Shown: positions 15,148 through 23,790 of the stretch, in pieces | Position numbering within the stretch: position 1 is the stretch's first letter | How the letters are laid out: each line of letters begins with the position of its first letter | Source of the DNA: Methanobacteriota archaeon | GTDB lineage: Archaea > Thermoplasmatota > Thermoplasmata > Methanomassiliicoccales > UBA472 | Assembly (NCBI GenBank): GCA_012729095.1 | Contig: JAAYDU010000023.1 | Span: 1 to 33,106, forward strand | Length of the DNA: 33,106 bases | Direction of reading: 5' to 3' | Made by a program: the position numbers and the translations under genes | The notes under the pieces: model-generated | Told to the model about the DNA's origin: nothing | The model's input: only the letters and a program-made list of their open reading frames with translations | Databases searched by the model: none

Positions 15148-15811
15148 GGCATCTATTCAAGCCACGTTGATATGGAAGAGACTCCTCTTGGAAGGATACA
15201 AGTTCGTGACCTCCGATAGGATAAAAGATCTGGCCAGGGAGTTCGGGAAGAATGAGGACCGGAGCCTGAGATATCTCCAAGAGCACGGATACACGCTCAG
15301 GGTCCTGAGAGGCGTCTTCTACGTGATGAGCCCCGAGGAGATCGAACAAGGTTACCACAAGTATTCCATTTATGAGATGGTTTCCGAGGCCCTGAGCGTC
15401 AAGGGTGTTAAGAATTGGTATTTCGGCTTGGAATCAGCCCTGAAGATGAACAGGATGACGCACGAGTTCTTCACGGTGGAATGCGTCATCACCGATTCTT
15501 TCCGGACCACCAAGACCATAGGCATTCTTGACACGCGCTTCGTTTTCACCAAGTGGATGTTAGGCAGCGGACCGGCGCCTTGGAAGGTGAAACTCATCAC
15601 CGATCACGGGTGCGCGATATTCCACTCGGACAAAGAGAGAACGGTTCTGGACCTATCGTACCGCGCCTATCTCGAAAGAGGCGGACTGGAACGGACCATA
15701 GCTCCGATCGTCGAATACGGAGACCGTTTGGACAAGGACAAGGCGGCGGGATATCTGACGTCGTATCCACCCAAGTTCAGGGAGATGATCGCTGTTGGAC
15801 AAGTTCTTTAG
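15146..15811 (+). CDS. AbiEi-type antitoxin (type IV toxin-antitoxin system)
   Basis: The 221-residue product resembles AbiEi antitoxins, which repress their operon and counteract the AbiEii nucleotidyltransferase without binding it directly. The N-terminal part (about residues 15-65) is a winged helix with the DRSLRYLQEHGYTLRVLRGVFYV segment. The C-terminal antitoxin domain includes YGLESALK-like 'WYFGLESALKMN' and the segment ending in RTVLDLSYRAYLERGG. ATG 15146 follows a TATA box by about 45 bases and overlaps an inverted repeat. The stop is TAG at 15809-15811, and the toxin's likely TTG start lies 17 bases inside the gene end, the overlap typical of abiE operons. The antitoxin is intact while the toxin is not. 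Confidence 0.82.
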   Translation: MASIQATLIWKRLLLEGYKFVTSDRIKDLAREFGKNEDRSLRYLQEHGYTLRVLRGVFYVMSPEEIEQGYHKYSIYEMVSEALSVKGVKNWYFGLESALKMNRMTHEFFTVECVITDSFRTTKTIGILDTRFVFTKWMLGSGPAPWKVKLITDHGCAIFHSDKERTVLDLSYRAYLERGGLERTIAPIVEYGDRLDKDKAAGYLTSYPPKFREMIAVGQVL

Positions 15812-16717
15812 GGCCGCGGGCGAGATCGGAGGACGGACGTTATAGAGAAGGACTATTACCTTCACCTGCTGCTGCTGGAGATCTCCAAGGATCCTTATCT
15901 ACGAGAGCATCTGGTTTTCAAGGGCGGCACTTGCTTGGTGAAAGCCTACTCGGGCTATTATCGTTTCTCGGAGGGTATCGATTTCACCTGGGCGGACCAA
16001 GGAACCTGGTCGACCGTTACCCCAAGCAAGAGGAACGCTCTCTGCGCCAAGGAAGCAGAGGAGATCATCCATCATATCAAGGAGATCACCGACCGGGCAG
16101 GCCTTCTGTTCAGTGGCAAAAAGGCGGGTGAAGATGTCCATATTAGCAGCGGGGGTAAGATGCTGACCCTCCACCCGACGTATTATTCTGCGGTGGGAAG
16201 GATGCGCAGCGAGGTGAAGATCGAGGTCAACCTTTTTGACCTGAAGTCGTTCCCGTACCAGGAAAGGATGCTGGGGACCTATATCGATGGCGCGGGGTTC
16301 GAAACTCTGGAGAACCTGCATAAGGGACCGTACCGCAACTACACCACCCCGGTGGAGCTGACCTGCTACGGCCTTCGTGAGATATTCGTCGAGAAATGCA
16401 GGGCCCTCATGACCAGAAGGACCTACAAGCCACGCGATTCCCTGGACCTGTATCAGATGAGCAGGACCGTGAACCTAGATGTTCCAGGTCTGAAGGAGGA
16501 CATCGCCAGGAAGGTTGGGTTCGCGCTCGATGTGTACGAACGATATATCGACCAGATCGACGACAACGACCTTTCCAAGCTGAGATACGATCGCCGTGAT
16601 GACAACCTCCTACTTTGCGAGATGCCGGAGGACCTTGAGAGCTCCATAGTGATCATCCATGAAGAGCTCGAGAAGGTCCGAAAAGAACTGGTCTCGAAAG
16701 TTCACCGGGAACGATGA
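15795..16717 (+). pseudogene. AbiEii-type nucleotidyltransferase toxin, frameshifted and with an altered active site
   Basis: The toxin should transfer nucleotides to tRNA ends and halt growth. It appears to start at TTG 15795, giving LDKFFRAAGEIGGRT, but that frame ends at TAG 15843. The homology continues one frame away as VIEKDYYLHLLLLE from about 15839. The 923-base gene is exactly one base short of 308 codons, so a one-base deletion near 15837-15840 explains it. In the joined protein the nucleotidyltransferase motif FKGGT is at 42-46. The metal-binding DxD is read as EGID, with Gly61 (GGT, 15974-15976) where the family usually has Asp (GAT). Internal starts at 15935 or 15938 would lack FKGGT. 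Two independent defects suggest inactivation. The rest of the protein, to residue 307, is intact and normal in length. Confidence 0.8.
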
Positions 16718-16830
16718 AACCCATCAACCCGTATGGTTCTCGCTGTCAGAGATCCCTGGAGCATACGCAAAGGGAGTGCTGCGCCTCACATGCATTCTCG
16801 TGACGAGCGCCGGTGGAGGTCCAGACCGGG

Positions 16831-18006
16831 TCATCGCATGATCTGATTGTCCCCTACCTGGAAGTCCTGGTAAATGTAGATCAGCTCGTTCTCCGAGAGG
16901 GACCGTTTCAGCGCTATCGAGTTCGCTCGGACCTGGTCCAGTATCTTCTGCGCCAATTCGTCATCCACCTCGATGCCCTTGTTGGCCAGGATCTGCTTGA
17001 CGGTATGACGGCCAGAGTGCTTGCCGATGACTATCTTCCTGGTGAGACCGACCTCCTCGGGGGTGTACGGCTCGTAGTTGCTCAGGTACTTGATCACCCC
17101 ATCGGTGTGAATTCCCGCTTCGTGCGCGAAGCAGTTGGTGCCTATTATCGGCTTCCAGCCGGGTATCTCGCGCGCTGACGATTTCGCCACGTATTCCGCC
17201 ACCTCCCGGAAGCGCTCCGTGCGGTAGTTGACGTCCATGTGCAGCAGGTGCTTGGCGGCCATGACGATCTCTTCCAGAGGGGTGTTGCCAGTGCGCTCCC
17301 CGATGCCCATCACCGTGGTGCTGACGAACTTGGCACCGGCCTGCATTCCCGCTAACGCGTTCGCCGTAGCCTTCCCGAAATCGTTGTGGGTGTGCATCTC
17401 GATGTCAATGCCGACCGCCTCGTGCAACGTTTTTATCTCATCGTAAGCGCGCCTCGGCTCCAGAAGACCGATGGTGTCGCAATATCGCAGGCGGTTGGCG
17501 CCGGCCGCCTTCGCCGCCTTGCCGAACTCTATGAGGAACGCGGGGTCCGCCCTTGAAGCGTCCTCGGCGTTGCACGATACGTAGAGACCGTGGTCCCTGG
17601 CGTACTCCACGCTCTCCACGACCCTCTCGAGAACCCATTCCCTGGTCTTCATCAGCTTGTTCCTGATGTGTATGTCGGAGGAGGACATGGATATGGCCAC
17701 GGAATCAACATCGCAGTCGATGGAGTGCGCCACGTCCTCCTTGCTGGCCCTGTTCCATCCCAGTATCGAAGCGCCCAGCCCCAGGGAGGCGATCTTCTTC
17801 ACCGCCAACTTCTCATCCCCGCCCATGGCCGGGATGCCCGCCTCTATCTGCTGCACGCCCAGCTCGTCCAGCAGCTTGGCTATCCTCAGCTTCTCCAGGT
17901 TGGCGAAGACTATCCCGGCGGCCTGCTCACCGTCCCGCAGAGTGGTATCGCAGGTGATCAGGGGGCTCTTCTCGAACTTGGCAAGGATCTCGGACCTGTC
18001 TCTCAT
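16831..18006 (-). CDS. Homocitrate synthase, NifV/AksA type
   Basis: This cytoplasmic enzyme condenses acetyl-CoA with a 2-oxoacid, most likely 2-oxoglutarate, to give homocitrate. The HMGL-like TIM barrel begins at ITCDTTLRDGEQ (17-28), with the catalytic arginine in LRDGE. Further marks are EAGIPAMG (55-62), NAEDASRADP (146-155), the metal ligands HTHND (205-209), GIGERTGN, and the C-terminal GKHSGRH. The EAGIPAMG and EDASRADP segments point to NifV or AksA rather than LeuA. In methanogens AksA extends 2-oxoacids for coenzyme B. Several upstream ATGs are in frame (18105, 18033). ATG 18006 (391 residues) is preferred for its AAGGT site and a TATATAT element at about 18043-18050. No nif genes are present here, favouring a coenzyme B or lysine role. 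Confidence 0.88.
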   Translation of the reverse strand: MRDRSEILAKFEKSPLITCDTTLRDGEQAAGIVFANLEKLRIAKLLDELGVQQIEAGIPAMGGDEKLAVKKIASLGLGASILGWNRASKEDVAHSIDCDVDSVAISMSSSDIHIRNKLMKTREWVLERVVESVEYARDHGLYVSCNAEDASRADPAFLIEFGKAAKAAGANRLRYCDTIGLLEPRRAYDEIKTLHEAVGIDIEMHTHNDFGKATANALAGMQAGAKFVSTTVMGIGERTGNTPLEEIVMAAKHLLHMDVNYRTERFREVAEYVAKSSAREIPGWKPIIGTNCFAHEAGIHTDGVIKYLSNYEPYTPEEVGLTRKIVIGKHSGRHTVKQILANKGIEVDDELAQKILDQVRANSIALKRSLSENELIYIYQDFQVGDNQIMR

Positions 18007-18056
18007 CTCTTTACCTTCCGCATCGCCGCTCATTCGGAAACCGATATATGTCCCAG

Positions 18057-18103
18057 ACGCCCCGTTTCGGACAGGGCGTCGAAGGGAGAGTCCGCCCTTC
18101 GAC
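18057..18103 (-). promoter_or_regulatory. Two abutting inverted repeats upstream of the homocitrate synthase gene
   Basis: ACGCCC/GGGCGT (18057-18062 and 18074-18079) and GTCGAAGGG/CCCTTCGAC (18078-18086 and 18095-18103) are perfect repeats sharing two bases. They lie just upstream of the TATATA element. They could be operators or, with an earlier transcript start, alternative leader hairpins. Confidence 0.4.
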
Positions 18104-18165
18104 ATCTGCTCCTAACGCACCCTGGAACGGAATGAACGGCCGGTAGGATCGCGATGATCAAGAAT

Positions 18166-18207
18166 AAAAAAAATGTTTTGGACTTCCGGGAAAGAGCGTT
18201 CCCGGAA
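18166..18207 (-). terminator. Hairpin plus T-tract after pelA
   Basis: A perfect 9-bp inverted repeat (TTCCGGGAA at 18184-18192, TTCCCGGAA at 18199-18207, six-base loop) starts three bases after the pelA stop. On the minus strand it is followed ten bases later by eight T residues (18166-18173). This fits a transcription terminator for pelA. The same sequence contains GGAA-N6-TTCC, the pattern bound by the methanogen nitrogen repressor NrpR, probably by coincidence. Confidence 0.6.
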
Positions 18208-18210
18208 CGC

Positions 18211-19251
18211 TCAGCTCGACATGCGGTAGCGCAGCAGAGCGGCCATACCGCCGAGCGCCTCCAGCTTCTTCCCGCCCTCGTGCATCTCGCTGACCACGGT
18301 GACCCGCCCCCGGGCCTCCTCCACGGAGCGCATGAGAGCCTCAACATCCCTCTCCCGCACCATGGAGTCCAGTATCAGAAGCTGCTCCACCGCCCCGGCG
18401 TTCACGGCCTCCCGCACCTCCCTGGGGCCGTAGGTCGCCAGGCCGTCCGTGCCCACCTGTTCCAGGAGCTTTTCCACTAGCTCCGTCTCCTCGGCGACGC
18501 GGGAATCCTTGAGCACCTCCGCGCCCATTCCCCGCTTCATCAGCTCCTGAATGCCGTTCATGCCCGATTGCCCGGTATGGTAGAGGAAGGCCTTGGAGAA
18601 CATCTCCGGCTCCCTCTCCTTTCCCTTGGCCAGCAGGGTCTCCTTGGCGAAGCCGGGGCCGAGCACCATTATTGGCACGCCGGGAGAGTGCGCCTGCTTG
18701 GCCTTGGCGATCACCTCGCCGTAGTAATCGCCCTCCTCCTTGGTGGCGTACATCTTGCCGTGACCGCCGGATGAGATGTCCGCCAGGCGTTTCACACCGA
18801 ACTGGCGCATAGCGGCCACAGTCGCCTCGTCGTCGTCAAGTGCGATGAAGAGCACGCTGGGCTTTTTGGAGTCCTCCACCGCCCGGCGCACGCGGTCGAG
18901 CTGGGACGGCCTCCACTGCTGCTTCACCACCGACAGCACCTCCCCCTCCTCCATGATCAGGGTGTGATGGGAGCCTACGTCCTGCGGCCCTTCCTCTATG
19001 ACGCCGAGCAGGCGCAGCCGGTTGTCGAACTCCCCGAACTCCACCTTTTCGAGACGGATGCCGAGCGTCATCCTCTTCTTCTCGCCCCTCTCCGCCCTTA
19101 TCTTGTCGGATTTCGCCTCCTCCCGGCGGTACGTCGAGGCGAACACCAGGTCCCCCGGGGTCAGGATGTTGTAGAGATGCCAGAGGTCGTCCGGCACCTC
19201 CACCTGCATCTTTATCTCCCCCTTGAAGCGGTCCTGGTGCAGCACCTTCAT
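18211..19251 (-). CDS. pelA: Archaeal pelota (mRNA surveillance and ribosome rescue factor)
   Basis: Pelota enters the A site of stalled ribosomes and, with archaeal EF1A and ABCE1, splits them. The 346-residue product has the Sm-like N-terminal domain (residues 1-130, starting MKVLHQDRFKGEIKMQVE, with DDLWHLYNILTPGDLV). The central and C-terminal eRF1-like domains follow (VLFIALDDDEATVAAMRQFG onward, then LATYGPREVREAVNAGAVEQLLILDS). The GGQ tripeptide of release factors is absent, as expected. The frame is open 62 codons further upstream, but ATG 19251 is chosen because it starts the conserved domain and lies 28 bases from the CCATAAATG TATA box (19275-19283), giving a leaderless message. 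It is divergent from carA. Confidence 0.93.
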   Translation of the reverse strand: MKVLHQDRFKGEIKMQVEVPDDLWHLYNILTPGDLVFASTYRREEAKSDKIRAERGEKKRMTLGIRLEKVEFGEFDNRLRLLGVIEEGPQDVGSHHTLIMEEGEVLSVVKQQWRPSQLDRVRRAVEDSKKPSVLFIALDDDEATVAAMRQFGVKRLADISSGGHGKMYATKEEGDYYGEVIAKAKQAHSPGVPIMVLGPGFAKETLLAKGKEREPEMFSKAFLYHTGQSGMNGIQELMKRGMGAEVLKDSRVAEETELVEKLLEQVGTDGLATYGPREVREAVNAGAVEQLLILDSMVRERDVEALMRSVEEARGRVTVVSEMHEGGKKLEALGGMAALLRYRMSS

Positions 19252-19430
19252 GGCGGCCGTGATGCCCATCCGGGCATTTATGGTTGTCCCAATGCGTCCG
19301 AAATCGGACAAAAAACGCGGTGAACATTCGTAAATGCGTACGAGCTGTTGACAGCCAGACAAAAGGGTTCCAGCCAGGTTTGGGAACTCAGTAAGCATTA
19401 AGTATGCAATAACTCTACCGTGAAATTCTG
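19252..19430. promoter_or_regulatory. Divergent pelA-carA promoter region
   Basis: The minus-strand TATA box CCATAAATG (19275-19283) serves pelA. The plus-strand element TTAAGTATG (about 19399-19407) lies some 28 bases before the carA ATG. Both predicted transcripts would be leaderless, and no ribosome-binding site precedes either start. Nothing else is evident between them. Confidence 0.5.
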
Positions 19431-20507
19431 ATGGCAAAGTGCTTCCTGGTTCTCGAGGACGGGACTGTGATGGAGGGCACCGGTTTTGGTCATCTGGGCG
19501 ACACCTCGGGAGAGGTTGTCTTCAGCACCGGGATGGGAGGGTACCAGGAAAGCCTGACCGACCCCTCGTTCCGCGGCCAGATACTGACGATGTCCTATCC
19601 TCTCATCGGCAATTATGGAGTTAACCCCAACGATGTGGAGTCGGACCGGGTGCAGGTCAGCGGCTTTGTGGTGAGGGAGCTGTGCGACTTTCCCACCACG
19701 GGATACGGAGGAAAGCTCCTTGAACCTTATATGAGGGAGAACGGGATACCCGGCATCGCCGGGGTGGACACCCGCTCCCTAATAATCAAGATCAGGAACG
19801 CGGGCACCCTGAAAGGGGCCATAGTCCACGACGACCCCCAGGGGGCGCTGGAAAGGGTTAGGGAAATGCCCCACCCGGCGGAGAGCAACCTGGTCGGGGA
19901 GGTCAGCACCAAGGAGGTGCGCCACTTCCCAAAGCCCGGCGCCAAGAGGGTGGCCGTCTTCGACTGCGGGGTAAAGCTCAGCATAATGAAGGAGCTGACC
20001 AGGCGCTTCGAGGTGTACCAGCTGCCCTACGACACCGGCGTGAAGTTCTTCCGGGACCATGGGATCGACGGCATTTTCCTGACCAACGGCCCCGGCGATC
20101 CCTCTCACCCTTCCATCAAAGACACCGTGGTCTCCACCCTGCGCAAGGTCAGGGACGACTACCCCATGATGGGCATATGCATGGGCAATCACCTGGTATG
20201 CCAGGCCTTCGGGGGAACCACCTACAAGCTGAAGTTCGGCCACCGGGGAGAGAACCAGCCGGTGCGGTTCAAGGACCGCATATACATCACGTCGCAGAAC
20301 CACGGGTACGCCGGGGACCCTCAGAGCCTGGAGGGGTCCGGCCTGGAGATAGACCAGGTGAACGTGAACGATGGCACGGTGGAGGGGCTGCGCCACAGGG
20401 AATTGCCAATATTCTCCGTGCAGTACCATCCCGAGGCCTGTCCCGGACCTAGGGACACCGCATTCCTGTTCGACGACTTCGCTAAGATGCTGGAGGCGAG
20501 CAGGTGA
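19431..20507 (+). CDS. carA: Carbamoyl-phosphate synthase small (glutaminase) subunit
   Basis: CarA hydrolyses glutamine and passes ammonia to CarB for carbamoyl phosphate, the entry to pyrimidine and arginine synthesis. The 358-residue product has the N-terminal CPSase small domain (GEVVFSTGMGGYQESLTDPS at 27-46) and a class I glutamine amidotransferase domain. Its triad is Cys250 (GICMGN), His333 and Glu335 (QYHPEACPGP). The nucleophile loop reads GICMGNHLV, where bacterial enzymes have GICLGHQ; the catalytic cysteine is retained. ATG 19431 appears leaderless. The stop overlaps the carB start by four bases (GTGA), giving coupled equimolar translation. Confidence 0.97.
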   Translation: MAKCFLVLEDGTVMEGTGFGHLGDTSGEVVFSTGMGGYQESLTDPSFRGQILTMSYPLIGNYGVNPNDVESDRVQVSGFVVRELCDFPTTGYGGKLLEPYMRENGIPGIAGVDTRSLIIKIRNAGTLKGAIVHDDPQGALERVREMPHPAESNLVGEVSTKEVRHFPKPGAKRVAVFDCGVKLSIMKELTRRFEVYQLPYDTGVKFFRDHGIDGIFLTNGPGDPSHPSIKDTVVSTLRKVRDDYPMMGICMGNHLVCQAFGGTTYKLKFGHRGENQPVRFKDRIYITSQNHGYAGDPQSLEGSGLEIDQVNVNDGTVEGLRHRELPIFSVQYHPEACPGPRDTAFLFDDFAKMLEASR

Positions 20508-23500
20508 GCAAGGGCAAGCTGCTGGTCATAGGCTCCGGGCCCATCGTCATCGGGCAAGCGGCGGAATTCGACTTCTCCGGATCGCAGGCCTGCCGCTCCC
20601 TGCGCGAGGAGGGCTATACCACCGTCCTCGTGAACTCGAACCCGGCCACCATACAGACGGACCTTGAGATGGCCGACATCGTTTACATCGAACCGCTCAA
20701 CGTGGAGACCATCGCCGAGATAATCAAGAAGGAGAAGGTGGAGGGGGTGCTCTCCGGAATGGGCGGCCAGACCGCCCTGAACCTGTGCTCGGAGCTTGCG
20801 GAGAAGGGTTACCTGGAAAGGCTTGGTTGCCGCCTTCTCGGCACTCAGCCGGAGGCCATCGCCCTTTCCGAGGACAGGGAGCTGTTCAGGGACACCATGA
20901 TCAAGATCGGCGAGCCCATCCCGCGCAGCGTCACCGTCACCAGCATCGATGAGGCAAAGAAGGCCGTGGAGGAAGTGGGGGGCTACCCGGTACTTATCCG
21001 TCCCGCCTATACCCTGGGGGGAACGGGAGGGGGCGTCGCCTACAACGATGAGGAGCTCGTTCCGATAACCGGCCGCGGGTTGATCTACTCGCGCATACGC
21101 CAGGTGCTGATAGAGGAGAGCGTGCTGGGCTGGAAGGAGCTGGAGTACGAGGTCATGCGGGACCGCAAGGACAACTGCGTGGTCATATGCACCATGGAGA
21201 ACGTGGACGCCATGGGCATACACACCGGCGAGAGCATAGTGGTCGCTCCAATCCAAACGCTGAACGACGAGGACTACCAGCTGATGCGCACCGCCTCCAT
21301 CAAGATCATACGTGCGCTGGGGATAGAGGGCGGCTGCAACGTGCAGTTCGCCTACAATCCCGCCAACCGGGAGTACCGGGTGATAGAGGTGAACCCCCGG
21401 GTCTCCCGCTCCTCCGCCCTGGCCTCGAAAGCCACCGGCTACCCCATCGCCAGGGTGGCGGCCAAGATAGCCGTCGGGAAGACGCTGGACGAGATACCCA
21501 ACAAGATAACCGGAATGACCTACGCGGCCTTCGAGCCCACCATCGATTACGTGGTGGCCAAGGTCCCCCGATGGCCCTTTGACAAGTTCCGCACCGTGGA
21601 GACCAAGATCGGAACGCAGATGAAGAGCACCGGGGAGGTGATGTCCATCGGCCGCACCATCGAGGAATCGCTGATGAAGGCCGTTTGCTCGCTGGAAACG
21701 GACCGCATAGACCTCGAGCCGGAGATTTGGGACGACGAGGAGCTGGAGGAGGAGCTCAGGGTTCCCTCCGACAAGCGCCTTTACGCCATAGCGGAGGCGG
21801 TGCGCCGCGAGATGCCCGTAGACGTCATCGCCGACCTCACCAAGTGGGACGCGTTCTTCGTGCACAAGGTAAAGAACATCGTCAACATGGAGCGCGAGCT
21901 GGCGGCCGGGCCGCTCACCCCGGACCTCATACGCAAGGCCAAGCGCATGGGGTTCCAGGACGAGAGCATCGCCAAGTTCTCCAAGAGGACCGAGGCTTCC
22001 ATAAGCCAGGCCAGGCGGGAGAACGGGATATTGCCGACGTACAAGATGGTGGACACCTGCGCCGCCGAGTTCGCCGCCCAGACCCCTTACTTCTACTCCA
22101 CCTACGGAACTGAGTGCGAGGTGCCTCCGTCCGACAACAAAAAGGTCATAATAGTCGGCGCCGGGCCGATACGTATCGGCCAGGGAATAGAGTTCGACTA
22201 CTGCTGCGTGCACGGGGTCATGGCCTGCCAGGCCGCCGGGGTGGACGCGGTGGTAATAAACAACAACCCGGAGACCGTCTCCACCGATTACGACATCTCC
22301 GACCGGCTCTACTTCGAGCCCCTGACGCTGGAGGACGTTCTGAACGTCATCGAGAAGGAGGACGCTGACGGCGTGATATTGCAGTTCGGCGGGCAGACCT
22401 CGGTGAACCTCGCGGTGCCCCTGGAGCAGGCGCTCAAGGGCAGCAAGTGCAAGGTGCTCGGAACGTCCCCGGACATGATGGACATGGCCGAGGACCGCAA
22501 GCGCTGGTCCGCGCTCATGCATCGATTGGACATCGCCCAGCCGGAATCGGGCACCGGGCATTCCTACGAGGAGGTGAAGGCGCACGCGGACCGCATCGGC
22601 TACCCGGTGCTGCTTCGCCCGTCCTACGTGCTGGGCGGACGGGGCATGGAGATCGTTTATTCCGAGGAGGAGCTGAAGCAGTACGTGGCGACCGCGGTGA
22701 AGGTATCCAAGAAGCATCCCGTGCTGATCGATAAGTATCTGACGCACGCCAGGGAGCTGGACGTGGACGTGGTCTGCGACGGCAGGGACGTCCTCATCGG
22801 CGGCATCATGGAACACATCGAGGAGGCCGGGGTGCACTCGGGCGATGCCACCATGGTATTGCCTTGCCAGACCATCTCCCCCAAGGTCATGGAGAGGGTC
22901 ATCGAGATCACCAACGAGGTGGCGCTGGCGCTGCAGATCAAGGGCTGCATGAACCTTCAGCTGGCGGTGAAGGACGACGAGGTGTACATGCTGGAGGCGA
23001 ACCCGAGGGCGTCTCGCACCGTCCCGTTCATATCCAAGGCCATCGGCGTTCCGCTGGCGAAACTGGCCACCAAGGTCATGCTGGGCGAGACGCTGAAGGA
23101 CCTCGGCCATGTCGGCGTGGCCAAGTTCGATCACGTCGCCGTGAAAGCATCCGTCTTCCCGTTCCTGAAGCTGGTCGGCGTGGACTCCATACTGGGCCCG
23201 GAGATGAAGAGCACCGGGGAAGTGATGGGCATCGACAAGAACTATGGCGCCGCTATGTACAAGGCGATGGTGTCCGCGGGCAACAAGTTGCCTATGCAGG
23301 GCGGCGTCTACGTCACGGTATCGGACGCGGACAAGCCGGAGATACTCCCGCTGGTCAAGGACCTGCACGAGATGGGCTTCGCCATCTACGCCACGAAGGG
23401 CACGTCCACCCACCTGCGCAACAACGGCGTTCCGGCGACCACCGTCTACAAGGTCGCGGAGAACGTGTCGCCCGATGCCTTGGGCCTGCTGCGCCGCGGG

Positions 23501-23695
23501 GAGATCAACCTGATCATCAACACCCCCACGAATTCATCCGGATCACGCCGCGACGGGTACATGATGAGGCGCCTGGCCGTCGAGCTGGAGATCCCTTTCC
23601 TTACCACCGTTCATGGCGCCAAAGCCACCGTCTGCGCGATACAGCGCGCCCGGCAGGGCGATCTCGAGGTCAGGGACATCGGGTCCTACCATTGA
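20504..23695 (+). CDS. carB: Carbamoyl-phosphate synthase large subunit
   Basis: CarB makes carbamoyl phosphate from bicarbonate, ammonia and two ATP. At 1063 residues it is full length. Two homologous ATP-grasp halves are visible, the first with 'GSGPIVIGQAAEFDFSGSQA' and RPAYTLGGTGGG, the second with GAGPIRIGQGIEFDYC and RPSYVLGGRGME. An oligomerisation region lies between them and a C-terminal MGS-like allosteric domain (about 935-1063) contains YATKGTSTHLR and NTPT. It starts at GTG 20504, overlapping carA. There is no frameshift or stop over 3.2 kb, a useful contrast with the damaged accessory genes nearby. Confidence 0.98.
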   Translation: MSKGKLLVIGSGPIVIGQAAEFDFSGSQACRSLREEGYTTVLVNSNPATIQTDLEMADIVYIEPLNVETIAEIIKKEKVEGVLSGMGGQTALNLCSELAEKGYLERLGCRLLGTQPEAIALSEDRELFRDTMIKIGEPIPRSVTVTSIDEAKKAVEEVGGYPVLIRPAYTLGGTGGGVAYNDEELVPITGRGLIYSRIRQVLIEESVLGWKELEYEVMRDRKDNCVVICTMENVDAMGIHTGESIVVAPIQTLNDEDYQLMRTASIKIIRALGIEGGCNVQFAYNPANREYRVIEVNPRVSRSSALASKATGYPIARVAAKIAVGKTLDEIPNKITGMTYAAFEPTIDYVVAKVPRWPFDKFRTVETKIGTQMKSTGEVMSIGRTIEESLMKAVCSLETDRIDLEPEIWDDEELEEELRVPSDKRLYAIAEAVRREMPVDVIADLTKWDAFFVHKVKNIVNMERELAAGPLTPDLIRKAKRMGFQDESIAKFSKRTEASISQARRENGILPTYKMVDTCAAEFAAQTPYFYSTYGTECEVPPSDNKKVIIVGAGPIRIGQGIEFDYCCVHGVMACQAAGVDAVVINNNPETVSTDYDISDRLYFEPLTLEDVLNVIEKEDADGVILQFGGQTSVNLAVPLEQALKGSKCKVLGTSPDMMDMAEDRKRWSALMHRLDIAQPESGTGHSYEEVKAHADRIGYPVLLRPSYVLGGRGMEIVYSEEELKQYVATAVKVSKKHPVLIDKYLTHARELDVDVVCDGRDVLIGGIMEHIEEAGVHSGDATMVLPCQTISPKVMERVIEITNEVALALQIKGCMNLQLAVKDDEVYMLEANPRASRTVPFISKAIGVPLAKLATKVMLGETLKDLGHVGVAKFDHVAVKASVFPFLKLVGVDSILGPEMKSTGEVMGIDKNYGAAMYKAMVSAGNKLPMQGGVYVTVSDADKPEILPLVKDLHEMGFAIYATKGTSTHLRNNGVPATTVYKVAENVSPDALGLLRRGEINLIINTPTNSSGSRRDGYMMRRLAVELEIPFLTTVHGAKATVCAIQRARQGDLEVRDIGSYH

Positions 23696-23790
23696 AACCC
23701 CCTCGGACCGTCGATTTTTCAGATCGTTGGATAAATTAGATATCCCTATAATGGCCATCGGTCTGCCATTGGGATCCGGGGGGGTTCTGA

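Noticed and set aside
15119-15358. Minus-strand open frame opposite abiEi
   Set aside because: A shadow of the AbiEi coding sequence with no start signal or domain.
15839-15845. Programmed -1 frameshift in the AbiEii toxin
   Set aside because: No slippery heptamer of the X-XXY-YYZ type occurs at the junction; a simple base loss is more likely.
20321-23413. A minus-strand open frame of about 1,030 codons opposite carB
   Set aside because: It mirrors carB codon bias on a high-GC strand, is rich in His, Arg, Val and Leu, has no recognisable domain, and carB is unambiguous.
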